Origin: Chloroflexota bacterium
Lineage (GTDB): Bacteria > Chloroflexota > UBA11872 > VXOZ01
Direction: 5' to 3'
Length of the DNA stretch: 64,000 bases
Assembly (NCBI GenBank): GCA_958295775.1
Contig: CATQHC010000009.1
Span: 62,001 to 126,000 of the forward strand
Below are positions 25,892-35,189 of the stretch, one piece after another (positions within the stretch are counted from its first letter, which is position 1; each line of letters begins with the position of its first letter). The notes beneath the pieces were generated by a model. It saw only the letters and a list, made by a program, of their open reading frames with translations, made no database searches and had not been told where the DNA came from. Position numbers and translations under genes: made by a program.

Positions 25892-26800
25892 ATGGGACGT
25901 ACCATTACAATCATCGTTGCCCTTGGGGCACTGGCCCTGTTCGTGTTCTCGCAAGTAACCTTTGTCATTACCGAGACCAATCAGGCTATCGTTTTGCAGC
26001 TTGGTGAGTATCAGTACACGGCGAGAGATCCCGGTCTCTACTTCAAGCTGCCTTTCGTTCAGAATGCGGTCTTCTTCGATCGCCGTCTGCTTTCTAGTGA
26101 CGCTGCCCCGCAAGAGTATCTTACTCTTGACAAGAAACGCGTCCGGGTAGACCACGTGACGCGCTGGCGCATCATCGACCCGCTTAAGTTCTTTGTGAGT
26201 GTGCAGAATGAGAACGGTGCGCGGGCACGTTTGGACGACGTCGTATTCTCTGAATTGCGCCGCACGCTGGCAACATTCAATTTTGACGTGATGATTGCCG
26301 GCGAGCGCGAGAACATCATGGAGGCTGTCACCATTGCCAGCCGCGAGCGCGCCCTAGACTTCGGTATCGAGGTGGTGGACGTACGCTTTAAGCGCGCCGA
26401 CCTCCCCGAGGAAGTCGAAGAGAGCGTGTTTCAGCGCATGCAGGCCGAGCGTGCGCGTGAGGCAAACCGCTACCGCGCCGAGGGTGAGGAGCAAGGCGCT
26501 GAAATCATGGCCTCCGCCGACCGCGAGCGCATCGTGATTGTCGCGGAAGCCGATGAAACAGCCGCGCGGATCCGAGGCGAAGGCGACGCTGAGGCAATTG
26601 CAATCTACGCCGATGCGCTCAACCAAGACCCTGAATTCTTCGCCTTCCGCCGCCGTCTCGAGGCGTATGTCAAGGTGCTGAAGCAGGGCGACATACTCGT
26701 GATCTCGCCCGAGAGCGAGTTCTTCAAGTACTTGGTCGATCCGTCGCCACGACTCGACACCGGGACCGCGCCACTGTTGCCCGGTCCGGCGTCAGAGTAG
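25892..26800 (+). CDS. hflC: Protease modulator HflC
   Basis: Partner of HflK, 302 aa. An N-terminal membrane helix (IIVALGALALFVFSQVTFVI) leads into the SPFH domain: TNQAIVLQLGEYQYTARDPG, FDRRLLSSDAAPQEYLTLDK and VDHVTRWRIIDPLKFF. The coiled coil has REANRYRAEGEEQGAEIMA. The C-terminal DILVISPESEFFKYL is the HflC signature. AAAGGAGG precedes the ATG. A 17-bp hairpin lies 110 bases downstream. Confidence 0.94.
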   Translation: MGRTITIIVALGALALFVFSQVTFVITETNQAIVLQLGEYQYTARDPGLYFKLPFVQNAVFFDRRLLSSDAAPQEYLTLDKKRVRVDHVTRWRIIDPLKFFVSVQNENGARARLDDVVFSELRRTLATFNFDVMIAGERENIMEAVTIASRERALDFGIEVVDVRFKRADLPEEVEESVFQRMQAERAREANRYRAEGEEQGAEIMASADRERIVIVAEADETAARIRGEGDAEAIAIYADALNQDPEFFAFRRRLEAYVKVLKQGDILVISPESEFFKYLVDPSPRLDTGTAPLLPGPASE

Positions 26801-26910
26801 CTGCTTGCGTAATTTAGTGGGCATTCCCCCGAACCGGCACTGCCTCCAAATTGCCGGGCCGGGGGCGCGACACTACTGACCGGCTCGCAGTAAACACGCG
26901 GTTGAACATG

Positions 26911-26950
26911 ACAGAGGGGCTGTGGACGTAAATGTCCACAGCCCCTCTGT
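26911..26950 (+). terminator. Strong hairpin downstream of hflC
   Basis: Perfect 17-base stem: the arm ACAGAGGGGCTGTGGAC pairs across a 6-base loop. Only AATTCT follows, so it lacks a real T-tract. It is a likely transcription stop or RNA-stabilising element separating hflKC from tRNA-Arg. Confidence 0.5.
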
Positions 26951-26975
26951 AATTCTCCGGCGACACCGCCCAAAA

Positions 26976-26984
26976 TGCTATACT
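26976..26984 (+). promoter_or_regulatory. Extended -10 promoter for tRNA-Arg
   Basis: TGC followed by TATACT (26979-26984), 20 bases before the mature tRNA 5' end. Confidence 0.45.
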
Positions 26985-27003
26985 AATAGCAGGAAATAGG
27001 TAT

Positions 27004-27079
27004 GCCCCGTTAGCTCAGTGGATAGAGCACTGGCTTGCGGAGCCAGGGGTCGAGCGTTCGAGTCGCTCACGGGGTACCA
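27004..27079 (+). tRNA. tRNA-Arg (anticodon GCG)
   Basis: Acceptor GCCCCGT with ACGGGGT, D arm AGCTCAGTGGATAGAGC, and anticodon arm CTGGC-TTGCGGA-GCCAG giving GCG (codon CGC). The T arm is GAGCG-TTCGAGT-CGCTC. The discriminator A is followed by an encoded CCA. The lower-GC TPR gene immediately follows, making the 3' end of this tRNA a candidate integration site. Confidence 0.95.
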
Positions 27080-27136
27080 TTTAGTCTAGGAAACGCGCAA
27101 ATAGGGCAGCGAAAAAAGAGACTGCCAGGCAAGACG

Positions 27137-29560
27137 ATGTGTATTAAGCATCCATCAGTTATGTCTGGATTGCTCTTCCTCAGATCCTGTATATCTTTTC
27201 CGCGATGTTGGGCCCAACACAAGAGGGGGCAACTCTATTCGGCCTCAATTGTACTGGGCCTCTTTGTAATTTTGGTGGCCAGTTGTGGTCCTTCTGAAGC
27301 CGAGAAACAATTCGCGGCTGGCATTCAATCCCAGAGTGCGGAGAGACACAACGAGGCAACAGTTGCATTCACCAAAGCCATTGAGCATGACCCAGAGTAC
27401 GTCGCAGCTTACTATGCTCGCGGCGTCTCTTACATGGAAAGATCACTATTCCGCCATGCCCAAGCAGACTTTTCAAGGGCTATCGAAATCGCCCCTCAAC
27501 ATGAGAGAGCCTATTACCAATTGGGCCTCTCGCACAACGCATTGGGCGAGTTTGAGGAAGCCATCGCTGCGTTTAGTTTAGCCATCGAACTTGACTCCCG
27601 CAATTCAGGCGCCTATAGCCAGCGAGGCATAGCCCAGGCGAGGCTTGGGAACCATCAAAGTGCCATAGTCGACTACTCCCGATCCATTGCACTGAAACCG
27701 GGGGAACTCACAGACTATCTCAACCGGGGAGTTTCCTATGCCGCAGTAGGTAAGCACCTGGATGCCATTGCAGACTTCTCAATGGCAATAGATCTCGATG
27801 TCCAGAACTCAGAAGCGCACTTTGGTCGAGGCTACTCCTATGCAGCACAAGGCAAGCACTTACAGGCAATAGCAGACTTTGATGTTGTAATCGCTCTCGA
27901 CCAGCAGAATGCAAATGCCTACTTCTACCGAGGTTTCTCCAATGCTGTTCTAGGCAACTATCGTGAAGCGATACAAGACTTTGGGGCTGGAATCGAACTA
28001 GAACCAATGAACGCCTCTGCCCATTTCTATCGCGGTCAAATGTACGCGGCGATGGGAGAGCATACAAGAGCCATTTCAGAATATAGTCTAGCCATCGCTC
28101 TTGGGTACGATCGAGGTGTTGCCCTCAATCATCGTGGCAATTCGCACAGTGCGCTTGGTGAATGGCTACAAGCCTTCAGAGACTGGACCCTAGGCTTTGT
28201 CAATCGTAATCCCTTGGTAGTAGTCTCCTCTGTTGTTCTAGTGACGGTGATAGGTATGATCACCGCAGTAAAATCTAAGAGGCGAAGAGCTACCCGTGTA
28301 GCAGTTAGCCATGCTCTTACACTTTTAGGCCTTGGTAAACACCAGGAAGCCGTGACCTCAATTACCGAAGCAATTGAAGGCAGTCCGCGTAGTGCTAGGC
28401 TCTACTATTGGCGTGCCAAGTCACTCTCAGAACTAGGACACTACAGGAGAGCCGTGAGTGACTACACTAGAGCATTTGAGCTTTGTCAATCTGATGGCTC
28501 TGTCCTGCTTGAGAGGGCCGACGCCTGTACCACACTCAAGTGGTACAAGGAAGCTCAGGCGGACTACAACACGGTCATTCGACACAACCCGAACTTTGCA
28601 TTGGCATATTACAGGCGAGCCCAGTTGAGAGTTGCACACGGCGACAACAGAGCGGCCGCAGAAGACTTTACCAAAGTCATCGAACTCCACGCGTCGCACG
28701 ATAAACAATGTCGCCCAAACCTCGTCGACGTTCACCTCGAACGCGCCAGAGCATACGCGTCACTGGGGAAACCCGTGAAAGCAGTGGCCGACTACACAAA
28801 GGCAATTGAGCTACAGCCCAACCACTCCGCTGCTCACGCAGAAATTGCCTCCCTCCTAGTGAAGCTGAAATGGTATCGGAGAGCTGAAGCTGCCGTGGGG
28901 AAGGCCATTACGCTAGATCCAATGAACTCCACGGCACTTTGCGAAAGGGGATGTCTTCAGATTAGGCGGGGTCGCCACAAGGATGCAATCAAAGATCTTG
29001 ATAGAGCAATCTCCATCGATCCCAACAATTCTATTGCTTTTCTCCATCGGGGAGCTTGCCATGTTGCGCTCCGCAACAATCAGAGAGCCGCATCAGACTT
29101 TGATATGGCATCTCTCATTGACCCACATATCAGATTGCTACCAAGCTATGCTGAGGCCTACACTAGTCGTGGCATCGTGCTATCCGACCGAGGAAAGCAT
29201 GCCGAAGCGGTTTCCAACTTCTCCAAGGCTGTGGCGCTTAATCCCAAGGCTTCAACATTTCGTCTGCGGGCCATTGCCTACGCTGCACTTGAAGAACACT
29301 TGAAGGCTGCGGCTGACTTTGACAAGGCGGTTGAAATTGACCCAGACGTTGAATTGCTACCAGCAGACGCCGAGTCCTACATTGAACGAGGCGTTGCAAT
29401 GGCCAAGCTCAACAATGATGAAAGTGCATTAACGGATTTTGCCAAAGCCATCAAACTCAATCCGATGAGAGCGAAGATCATTTACTTCATCGCATCGGAG
29501 TTCATGTCAGGCGCACGGGAGCGAATTGGTGGTATTCTGAGGCAATTGGGAGCCGCATGA
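27137..29560 (+). CDS. Two-sided membrane TPR protein
   Basis: 807 aa built mostly of ~34-residue tetratricopeptide repeats (pattern AYYARGVSYMERSLFRHAQA, then DFSRAIEIAP). A hydrophobic segment at ~34-50 ends in VASCG, which could be a membrane anchor or lipobox. About nine repeats follow. A second helix (~358-378, VVVSSVVLVTVIGMITAV) ends in KSKRRRATR. Ten or so further repeats occupy the C-terminal half. With the positive-inside rule, the first TPR array lies outside and the second inside. TPRs bind proteins; no partner is evident. Codon usage looks more AT-rich than the neighbours. It begins 58 bases after tRNA-Arg; an apparent earlier start overlaps that tRNA and is rejected. MSGLLF at 27161 is an alternative. 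Confidence 0.85.
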   Translation: MCIKHPSVMSGLLFLRSCISFPRCWAQHKRGQLYSASIVLGLFVILVASCGPSEAEKQFAAGIQSQSAERHNEATVAFTKAIEHDPEYVAAYYARGVSYMERSLFRHAQADFSRAIEIAPQHERAYYQLGLSHNALGEFEEAIAAFSLAIELDSRNSGAYSQRGIAQARLGNHQSAIVDYSRSIALKPGELTDYLNRGVSYAAVGKHLDAIADFSMAIDLDVQNSEAHFGRGYSYAAQGKHLQAIADFDVVIALDQQNANAYFYRGFSNAVLGNYREAIQDFGAGIELEPMNASAHFYRGQMYAAMGEHTRAISEYSLAIALGYDRGVALNHRGNSHSALGEWLQAFRDWTLGFVNRNPLVVVSSVVLVTVIGMITAVKSKRRRATRVAVSHALTLLGLGKHQEAVTSITEAIEGSPRSARLYYWRAKSLSELGHYRRAVSDYTRAFELCQSDGSVLLERADACTTLKWYKEAQADYNTVIRHNPNFALAYYRRAQLRVAHGDNRAAAEDFTKVIELHASHDKQCRPNLVDVHLERARAYASLGKPVKAVADYTKAIELQPNHSAAHAEIASLLVKLKWYRRAEAAVGKAITLDPMNSTALCERGCLQIRRGRHKDAIKDLDRAISIDPNNSIAFLHRGACHVALRNNQRAASDFDMASLIDPHIRLLPSYAEAYTSRGIVLSDRGKHAEAVSNFSKAVALNPKASTFRLRAIAYAALEEHLKAAADFDKAVEIDPDVELLPADAESYIERGVAMAKLNNDESALTDFAKAIKLNPMRAKIIYFIASEFMSGARERIGGILRQLGAA

Positions 29561-29640
29561 GATATTTTGTCGCATGGAGTAGATACCTCTACCTATGCGC
29601 TCTGTGGCATAAAAGTACGGCCCCAGCGACGTCCATTGCC

Positions 29641-30537
29641 TCACATCATGCCGTGGCCGAAGGGGTCGTCGCCGATCCAGCGTTCGTCGGCGGGTTCGCT
29701 GGCGAGTTGGTAGCGGGTGTCGGTGGAGAGGCGGATGCAGTTTTTCGTGCTCTCGTTATCGATGGCGCAGTGCAGCGTGAACATGCCGAAGACGAGCAAG
29801 TCCCCCGGTTCGAACTCCGTAGTAAGCCAGCGCCCGCCGTACCGTTGCTGCGGCTGATTCGGGTTTTTCGTCAGCCAACCGCCGCCATAGGGATTCTTAT
29901 CCTTGTCCCTGTCCACGTCAATCTTGCCGTAGGTGTTCTGGAGATCGTGCCACTTGTGGGAGCCTTGCAAGACTGCGAGCGGGCCGTCGCACAGAGGCAC
30001 CTCGCCCTGCGGGATCCACGCCGTCATCAATTTCGGCGTGCCGCGTCCCATGTACACCCAATCGAAGTGACAGCCGGTGGCCGCCCCGCGCCGCACGTTC
30101 CGCACCCAAATGTAGTCTAAGTGCAGCACTTCATCGCCGAGAAACTCCTCGAAGAATGTCATTATCCGGCCTGAGAAGCAGACCTCCTTTAGCGCCGGGC
30201 CGGAGCGGAGGTGGCGGGCAAACTCCTGCCGGTCGCTCGCGCTGATGCCGCTCGTATCACCTGAGAAGACGGCATCCATAAAGGGACGCGCGCGATCGAT
30301 CAGGCCGATTTCGTCGAGCTTGCCAATCAGTTCTCGGCGCGCCGCCAGCACCTTTTCTTGGTCCAAGTAGCCCCGCAGAAGCAAATAGCCGTCTTCGGCA
30401 AACCGCTCGTGGAGCGCGGCTGTGTCGCCTAGCAGGCTTTTGGAGTCTCGCAATTCCCCAAACGTCTCGTCGGAGAGGTCGAAAGCATTGCCGTTCGATG
30501 TCAGCGTTTCCGGTAGAACCGTTGTCTTCATCGCCAC
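29641..30537 (-). CDS. Phytanoyl-CoA dioxygenase family protein, tandem copy A
   Basis: 298-aa Fe(II)/2-oxoglutarate oxygenase. The metal motif is CHFDWVYMGRGT (HxD), the distal His is in FGMFTLHCAIDNES and the oxoglutarate Arg in IRLSTDTRYQ. The N-terminus FAEDGYLLLRGYLDQEKV is typical of PhyH. It starts at GTG 30537 after GGGGAGGG; ATG 30531 is also possible. It is a recent duplicate of the gene at 30971, identical in length and about four-fifths identical by eye, including the C-terminus WIGDDPFGHGMM. The substrate is unknown. Its 3' end faces the TPR gene. Confidence 0.9.
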   Translation of the reverse strand: MAMKTTVLPETLTSNGNAFDLSDETFGELRDSKSLLGDTAALHERFAEDGYLLLRGYLDQEKVLAARRELIGKLDEIGLIDRARPFMDAVFSGDTSGISASDRQEFARHLRSGPALKEVCFSGRIMTFFEEFLGDEVLHLDYIWVRNVRRGAATGCHFDWVYMGRGTPKLMTAWIPQGEVPLCDGPLAVLQGSHKWHDLQNTYGKIDVDRDKDKNPYGGGWLTKNPNQPQQRYGGRWLTTEFEPGDLLVFGMFTLHCAIDNESTKNCIRLSTDTRYQLASEPADERWIGDDPFGHGMM

Positions 30538-30970
30538 TTTGCCAACCCTCCCCGATTACGTGACTTCCTCTAAGTAGATGACAGAGCCATTCTTGGCCGC
30601 CTGGCCCCACCAGCGCATGCTGCCGCCAAACCAATACTACCTAGTGCATGCATCTGCCGCAATATAGCAGCAATTTTCGCCTGTAAGTTCTTGCACGCGG
30701 GCAAATCCATGCACTGGACGATGAGTCTGCGCCGCAAGCCAATCTCTTGGAAGCGAGCGCTGTAAATTCCAACCCCCTGAATTTGGATCCAACGAGGGTC
30801 GCTGGTAAGCCGCCTATGATACAGATGCAGGAGCAGCGTGAGATGTCGGCGTTTTCAAGAGAAGGAAATCTCGTGACACGGCACACAAAGCGGAGACCAC
30901 ACTGCTGTGCGCCAACCAGTCTTTTGACTATCCAACGTGCCAAACGCCGAAGGAACGTAGCGCTCAATTC
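30538..30970. other. Spacer between the duplicated oxygenase genes
   Basis: 433 bases with no convincing gene. A plus-strand short frame is unsupported. The spacing suggests copy A keeps its own promoter rather than depending on copy B. I found no repeat at the duplication borders beyond the near-identical 3' coding ends. Confidence 0.4.
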
Positions 30971-31867
30971 CTACATCATGCCGTGGCCGAAGGGATCGTC
31001 GCCAATCCAGCGTTCGTCGGCGGGTTCGCTCGCGAGCTGATAGCGGGTATCGGTTGAAAGCCGAATGCGGTTTTCCGGGCTTTCGTTGTCAAGCGAGCAG
31101 TGCAAAGTGAACATACCAAACATGAGCACGTCGCCCGGCTCAAACTCCGTTGTGAGCCAGCGTCCGCCATAGCGCTGCTGGGGCTGATTCGGGTCCTTCG
31201 TGAGCGAGCCGCCGCCGTAGGGGTTCTTTTCTTTGTCCGTATCGACATCTATACTGCCGTAAGTCTGTTGGAGTTCCTCCCACTCATGGGAACCGTGCAA
31301 GATCGCCAATGGGCCGTCGACAAGCGGCACCGCTCCCTGCGGTATCCACGCCGTCACTACATTCCTTGTACCGCGACCCATATACACCCAGTCATAGTGA
31401 CAGGGCGTGGCAGCCCCACGGCGTCGATTCCGCACCCAGATGTAATTGAGGTGCAAAATTTCGTCGCCAAAGAACTCCTCGAAGAACGACATGATCCGAC
31501 CGGAGAAACAGATCTCCTTCAGCGCGGGGCCGGAGCGGAGTTCGCGGGCAAATGCCTTTCGGTCCGATCCGACGATGCCGCTCGTGTCACCGGAAAAGAT
31601 CGCGTCCAGCAGCGGCTTGGAGCGGTCTATAAGCCCGATTGAATCGAGCTTTTCGATCAGTTCGCGGCGTGCCGCCAACACCTTTTCTTTGTCCAAGTAG
31701 TTGCGGAAAAGCAGGTAACCGTCCTCGGCTAAGCGTTCGTGAATTGCCGGCATATTTCCGAGCAACCCATTGGCGTCCCGCAACTCTCCAAACGTCTCAT
31801 TGGAGAGGTCAAAGGCGTTTCCGTTCGACGTCAAGGTTTCCGGTAGGACGCGCGTCTTTATAGCCAC
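30971..31867 (-). CDS. Phytanoyl-CoA dioxygenase family protein, tandem copy B
   Basis: 298-aa paralogue of the neighbouring gene. It has CHYDWVYMGRGT for iron, the distal His in FGMFTLHCSLDNES and the cosubstrate Arg in IRLSTDTRYQ. GTG 31867 is chosen because GAGGGAG precedes it by 7 bases and because it matches the start of copy A. A longer frame to 31993 adds a tail not shared with the paralogue. Both copies share the opening VLPETLTSNGNAFDLS and the ending WIGDDPFGHGMM, but differ in the middle (YLDKEKV/YLDQEKV, VGSDRKAF/SASDRQEF). They may differ in substrate. Confidence 0.9.
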   Translation of the reverse strand: MAIKTRVLPETLTSNGNAFDLSNETFGELRDANGLLGNMPAIHERLAEDGYLLFRNYLDKEKVLAARRELIEKLDSIGLIDRSKPLLDAIFSGDTSGIVGSDRKAFARELRSGPALKEICFSGRIMSFFEEFFGDEILHLNYIWVRNRRRGAATPCHYDWVYMGRGTRNVVTAWIPQGAVPLVDGPLAILHGSHEWEELQQTYGSIDVDTDKEKNPYGGGSLTKDPNQPQQRYGGRWLTTEFEPGDVLMFGMFTLHCSLDNESPENRIRLSTDTRYQLASEPADERWIGDDPFGHGMM

Positions 31868-32101
31868 GGTGAACTCCCTCTGTCTGAATTGATGGACGAG
31901 GCGGCAGCGTAGTTGCTTCTCTATGTGCTCAAACGCATTGAGCGCTGACGTACTGGCATCATACCACGAGTTTCTATCAATAGCCGGACACAAGACCGGA
32001 GTCGCGCGCCGCTCCCGCCAGCCACCATCCGCAAGAGAATGCTGCTCAAGAGCCTGAAATGACTGCCTGTGGCTTGGCCGGTAGGGAATTGGACAGGGCG
32101 C

Positions 32102-34939
32102 CTAGCCGGTCGATTGCACACCCGCGGCAATGCCATTGATGGTTTGGAAGATGCCCTCCAACAACCGGCGTGCTCCTGTCGAGAGTTCATCCAGCGGCGT
32201 CTCCGCTTCCGCAGCGAACTTCGTGCGCCATTCGCTCATCATGCGCACTTGGAGACAGTGCAGGGGATCAACGTATGGATTTCGCAACAGAATAGAGCGC
32301 TGGAGCACCGGCGAAGAATCCAAGAGCTGTTCTTGGGCAGTGATCTGACGCAGCGCTTCCCGCGTGCGCTCATATTCTTCCGCGATGGCGGCGTAGATCT
32401 TGTCGCGTACGGCTTCATCTTCGACCAATTCGGCATAGAGGCGCGCAACCGACATGTCGCTCGTGCCAATGCTCAACTGGGCATTGTCGATCAATGAGCG
32501 GAAGAAGACCCAGCCACTGTACATTGCCTGCAAGCGCTCCAAATTGCCCTCATGCGCGCTGATGAATGCGTGTAACGCGCTGCCCACACCAAACCAACCC
32601 GGTACGTTATGTCGACTCTGCGTCCAGGCGAATACCCAGGGGATTGCCCGCAGGTCTTCCACACGGTCGCCGCCCTTGCGCGACGAGGGCCGCGAGCCGA
32701 CGTTCATGCGGCTTATGTGTTCGATTGGCGTTGCTTGCTGGTAATACGTGCGCAGTTCAGGCGTCTCGTAAATCAAAGACCGGTAGGCACGAAATGCCGT
32801 GTGCGAGAGTGTTGCCATGGTAGTCTCCCAATCGGGTTCAAGAGAAGCGCGGGACTCCAACACACTCGGACTGAGCCGCGCCAAGAGCATGGCGTAGATT
32901 ACCTGTTCGAGATTGCGGTGGGCAACGGCCTGCCGCCCGTACCGCGAGAAAATGACCTCGCCCTGCTCCGTCAGCTTCATGCCGCCCGCCAACGAGTCCG
33001 GTGGTTGCGCCATGATTGCCCGGTTCGTCGGCCCGCCGCCCCGACCCAGTGCGCCTCCCCGACCGTGGAAGAGTTGGACGGTTACTTTGTGGGCGCGGCA
33101 GGCTGCAACAACGTGCCGCTGGGCACAGTAGAGTTCCCAGGTAGAGGTGAGAAACCCGCCATCTTTGTTGCTATCGGAATACCCTAGCATCACCTCGAAG
33201 CGGTCGTCCCAGCATGCCACGTGGGAGCGAAACACCGGAATTGCGAGCAACGCGTGAACGAGTTCTTGACCGCAGCGCAAATCCTCGATGGTTTCGAGCA
33301 ACGGCACGATCTTGAGGCGACTCTCGCTCACCTGTCCCGACGCGTCTACCTGCCACAGGCCGGCCTCTCGCGCCAGCAGAGCCACTTCGAGGATGTCACT
33401 CACCGCCTCGGTAAAGCTGATGATGTAGGTATTGCAGGCCGCGACGCCCACCTCCGCCTGCATTCGGGCAACGCTCGTCAATGTGTCAAATGCCTGCTGG
33501 GCGGCGGCAGAAACAGAGAATTCCTGAAAACCTATCGTCGCCGGATCAGCAAGCAACCGGGTAAGCAAGGCGACTTTGCCTGCCTCGTCAAGGTCGCTGT
33601 ATTTTGAAACGACGCCGGCGGCGTTGAGATACTCATCGAGCGCAGCGGCGTGGACCGCGCTATGTTCGCGCACGTCCAAGTCCACCAGATGAAAACCAAA
33701 GACCTGGACCCGTCGAATTACGTCGCGCAGTTGGCCGCGGGCAATGCGTTCGCCACCGTTTTGGTTGAGGCTCTCGCGTATGCGCATGAGGTCCGCGAGT
33801 AGGTCAGCGGGGTCGTGGTACGCGCCGGAAGCCGCCGCGCTGCCGCCGGCGTAGCGTCTTCTAGTGCGCGCCAAGCGCTTCTGCATCATGAGTATCTTCG
33901 CCCGGTAGGGCTCGTTTATTTCGGTCTTCGCGCCAACCCCCGCGCCGGGCAGCGAAGCGCGATCGCGAGCGATGGAGTCCATTAGCTCTTGCGAGACTGA
34001 AGCGTAGTGGACCGAAGGACTGAGCACGCGCCAGAGTTCGTCCAAGTCTCGCGAGAAGCGATCGAGGATCAACGACCGGTGCATGCGCAAGGTCTCTTCC
34101 GTTACTGCGGGCGTGACAAACGGATTGCCGTCCCGATCGCCACCCATCCAGGAGCCAAAGGTCAGGAATCGAGGCAACGCAAACGTGTGATCGGCGTAGT
34201 CCTCCCGCAGTGCGTCTTCAAGCTCATGGTAGAGCATAGGAATCACGTCGAGCAGGACGTGATCGAAATAGTAGAGGCCGTCGTCGACCTCACCAAGCAC
34301 GGTGGGCCGCTCCCAAGGGGTAATGTCGGTCTGGGCCAAAATCGTCACGATTTCGCGGATCTTCTCGCTGGTACGTTGCTCAATCGAAACGTCCTGGCCC
34401 ACGCCTTCGCGTTCGGCCAGACAGGCCCGCAGCATTTCAAGGAATACGAGTAACGTGCGCCGCCGCACTTCTGTGGGGTGGCGTGTGAAGACCGGTCGAA
34501 TTGAAAGCAACGCGAGAATTGGCGAGAGTTCCTCGGCGGTGACGCCTTCGCTCCGCAGGCGCGCCGTCGCAGCGGCGATAGACTCGTACCGCGGCTTGGG
34601 ACGGTCCTTGCGCTCATTCTCACGAATGCGGCGCAGGCGATGTTGCTCTTCAGCGGCGTTGATCAAGTAGAAGTACAGCGAGAACGCTCGGGCGACGGCA
34701 AACATCTCATCGTGCTGCAGACCCGCCACAGAGTCAGCGAGGGGCTGCAACGCCACGGTGGCGGTGGTCGTGCGCTGGAAAATCGCACTCAGTCGAATGT
34801 CCTCAACCAATTCCAATAGGGCCTCGCCGTGCTGCTCGCTCAGCACACTGCCAAGCACCCTGCCGAGAAAGTGCACGTCATCGCGGAGTTGCTCGATTGG
34901 CACTCGCCGCAGGCCGGTCTGTTTAAGCTCAGAGTTCAT
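32102..34939 (-). CDS. ppc: Phosphoenolpyruvate carboxylase
   Basis: Fixes bicarbonate onto PEP to give oxaloacetate, an anaplerotic entry to the TCA cycle. It is a full-length bacterial-type enzyme of 945 aa. The catalytic His is in VFTRHPTEVRRRT (Arg replaces the usual Ala before His), with MGGDRDGNPFVT, the second signature MLGYSDSNKDGGFLTSTW and the Arg loop FHGRGGALGRGGGPTN. The C-terminus is LLRNPYVDPLH then the usual INGIAAG ending. The start is taken as ATG 34939; the in-frame TTG 34963 is less likely. Confidence 0.95.
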   Translation of the reverse strand: MNSELKQTGLRRVPIEQLRDDVHFLGRVLGSVLSEQHGEALLELVEDIRLSAIFQRTTTATVALQPLADSVAGLQHDEMFAVARAFSLYFYLINAAEEQHRLRRIRENERKDRPKPRYESIAAATARLRSEGVTAEELSPILALLSIRPVFTRHPTEVRRRTLLVFLEMLRACLAEREGVGQDVSIEQRTSEKIREIVTILAQTDITPWERPTVLGEVDDGLYYFDHVLLDVIPMLYHELEDALREDYADHTFALPRFLTFGSWMGGDRDGNPFVTPAVTEETLRMHRSLILDRFSRDLDELWRVLSPSVHYASVSQELMDSIARDRASLPGAGVGAKTEINEPYRAKILMMQKRLARTRRRYAGGSAAASGAYHDPADLLADLMRIRESLNQNGGERIARGQLRDVIRRVQVFGFHLVDLDVREHSAVHAAALDEYLNAAGVVSKYSDLDEAGKVALLTRLLADPATIGFQEFSVSAAAQQAFDTLTSVARMQAEVGVAACNTYIISFTEAVSDILEVALLAREAGLWQVDASGQVSESRLKIVPLLETIEDLRCGQELVHALLAIPVFRSHVACWDDRFEVMLGYSDSNKDGGFLTSTWELYCAQRHVVAACRAHKVTVQLFHGRGGALGRGGGPTNRAIMAQPPDSLAGGMKLTEQGEVIFSRYGRQAVAHRNLEQVIYAMLLARLSPSVLESRASLEPDWETTMATLSHTAFRAYRSLIYETPELRTYYQQATPIEHISRMNVGSRPSSRKGGDRVEDLRAIPWVFAWTQSRHNVPGWFGVGSALHAFISAHEGNLERLQAMYSGWVFFRSLIDNAQLSIGTSDMSVARLYAELVEDEAVRDKIYAAIAEEYERTREALRQITAQEQLLDSSPVLQRSILLRNPYVDPLHCLQVRMMSEWRTKFAAEAETPLDELSTGARRLLEGIFQTINGIAAGVQSTG

Positions 34940-35189
34940 TCCATCTGCACCATCGTCGTTCAATTACCCAAGTCGAGGACAAATGCGCGCCTCTTGATAG
35001 ACTGAAGCCTCTCTGTCACCCCTAGCTGAAATATCGGGTGGTCAAAGACATGAATTCATTTCTATGATGCCACACCTGTAAGCCCCTTAGCCTACAGGCG
35101 CTTGCAGTGACCAGTGCCACTCTCGGGGCGGCGGAAGACGCTGGGCTATGGTCGCCCCAAGAAGTCCATCTGGGCGTGTGCCACTTCCG

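Noticed and set aside
27035-27136. Earlier start for the TPR protein
   Set aside because: It would begin inside tRNA-Arg(GCG), which has a complete cloverleaf and encoded CCA.
29557-30120. 187-codon open frame on the plus strand
   Set aside because: It is antisense to the PhyH gene 29641-30537, whose motifs are intact. It shows no family features and overlaps the end of the TPR gene.
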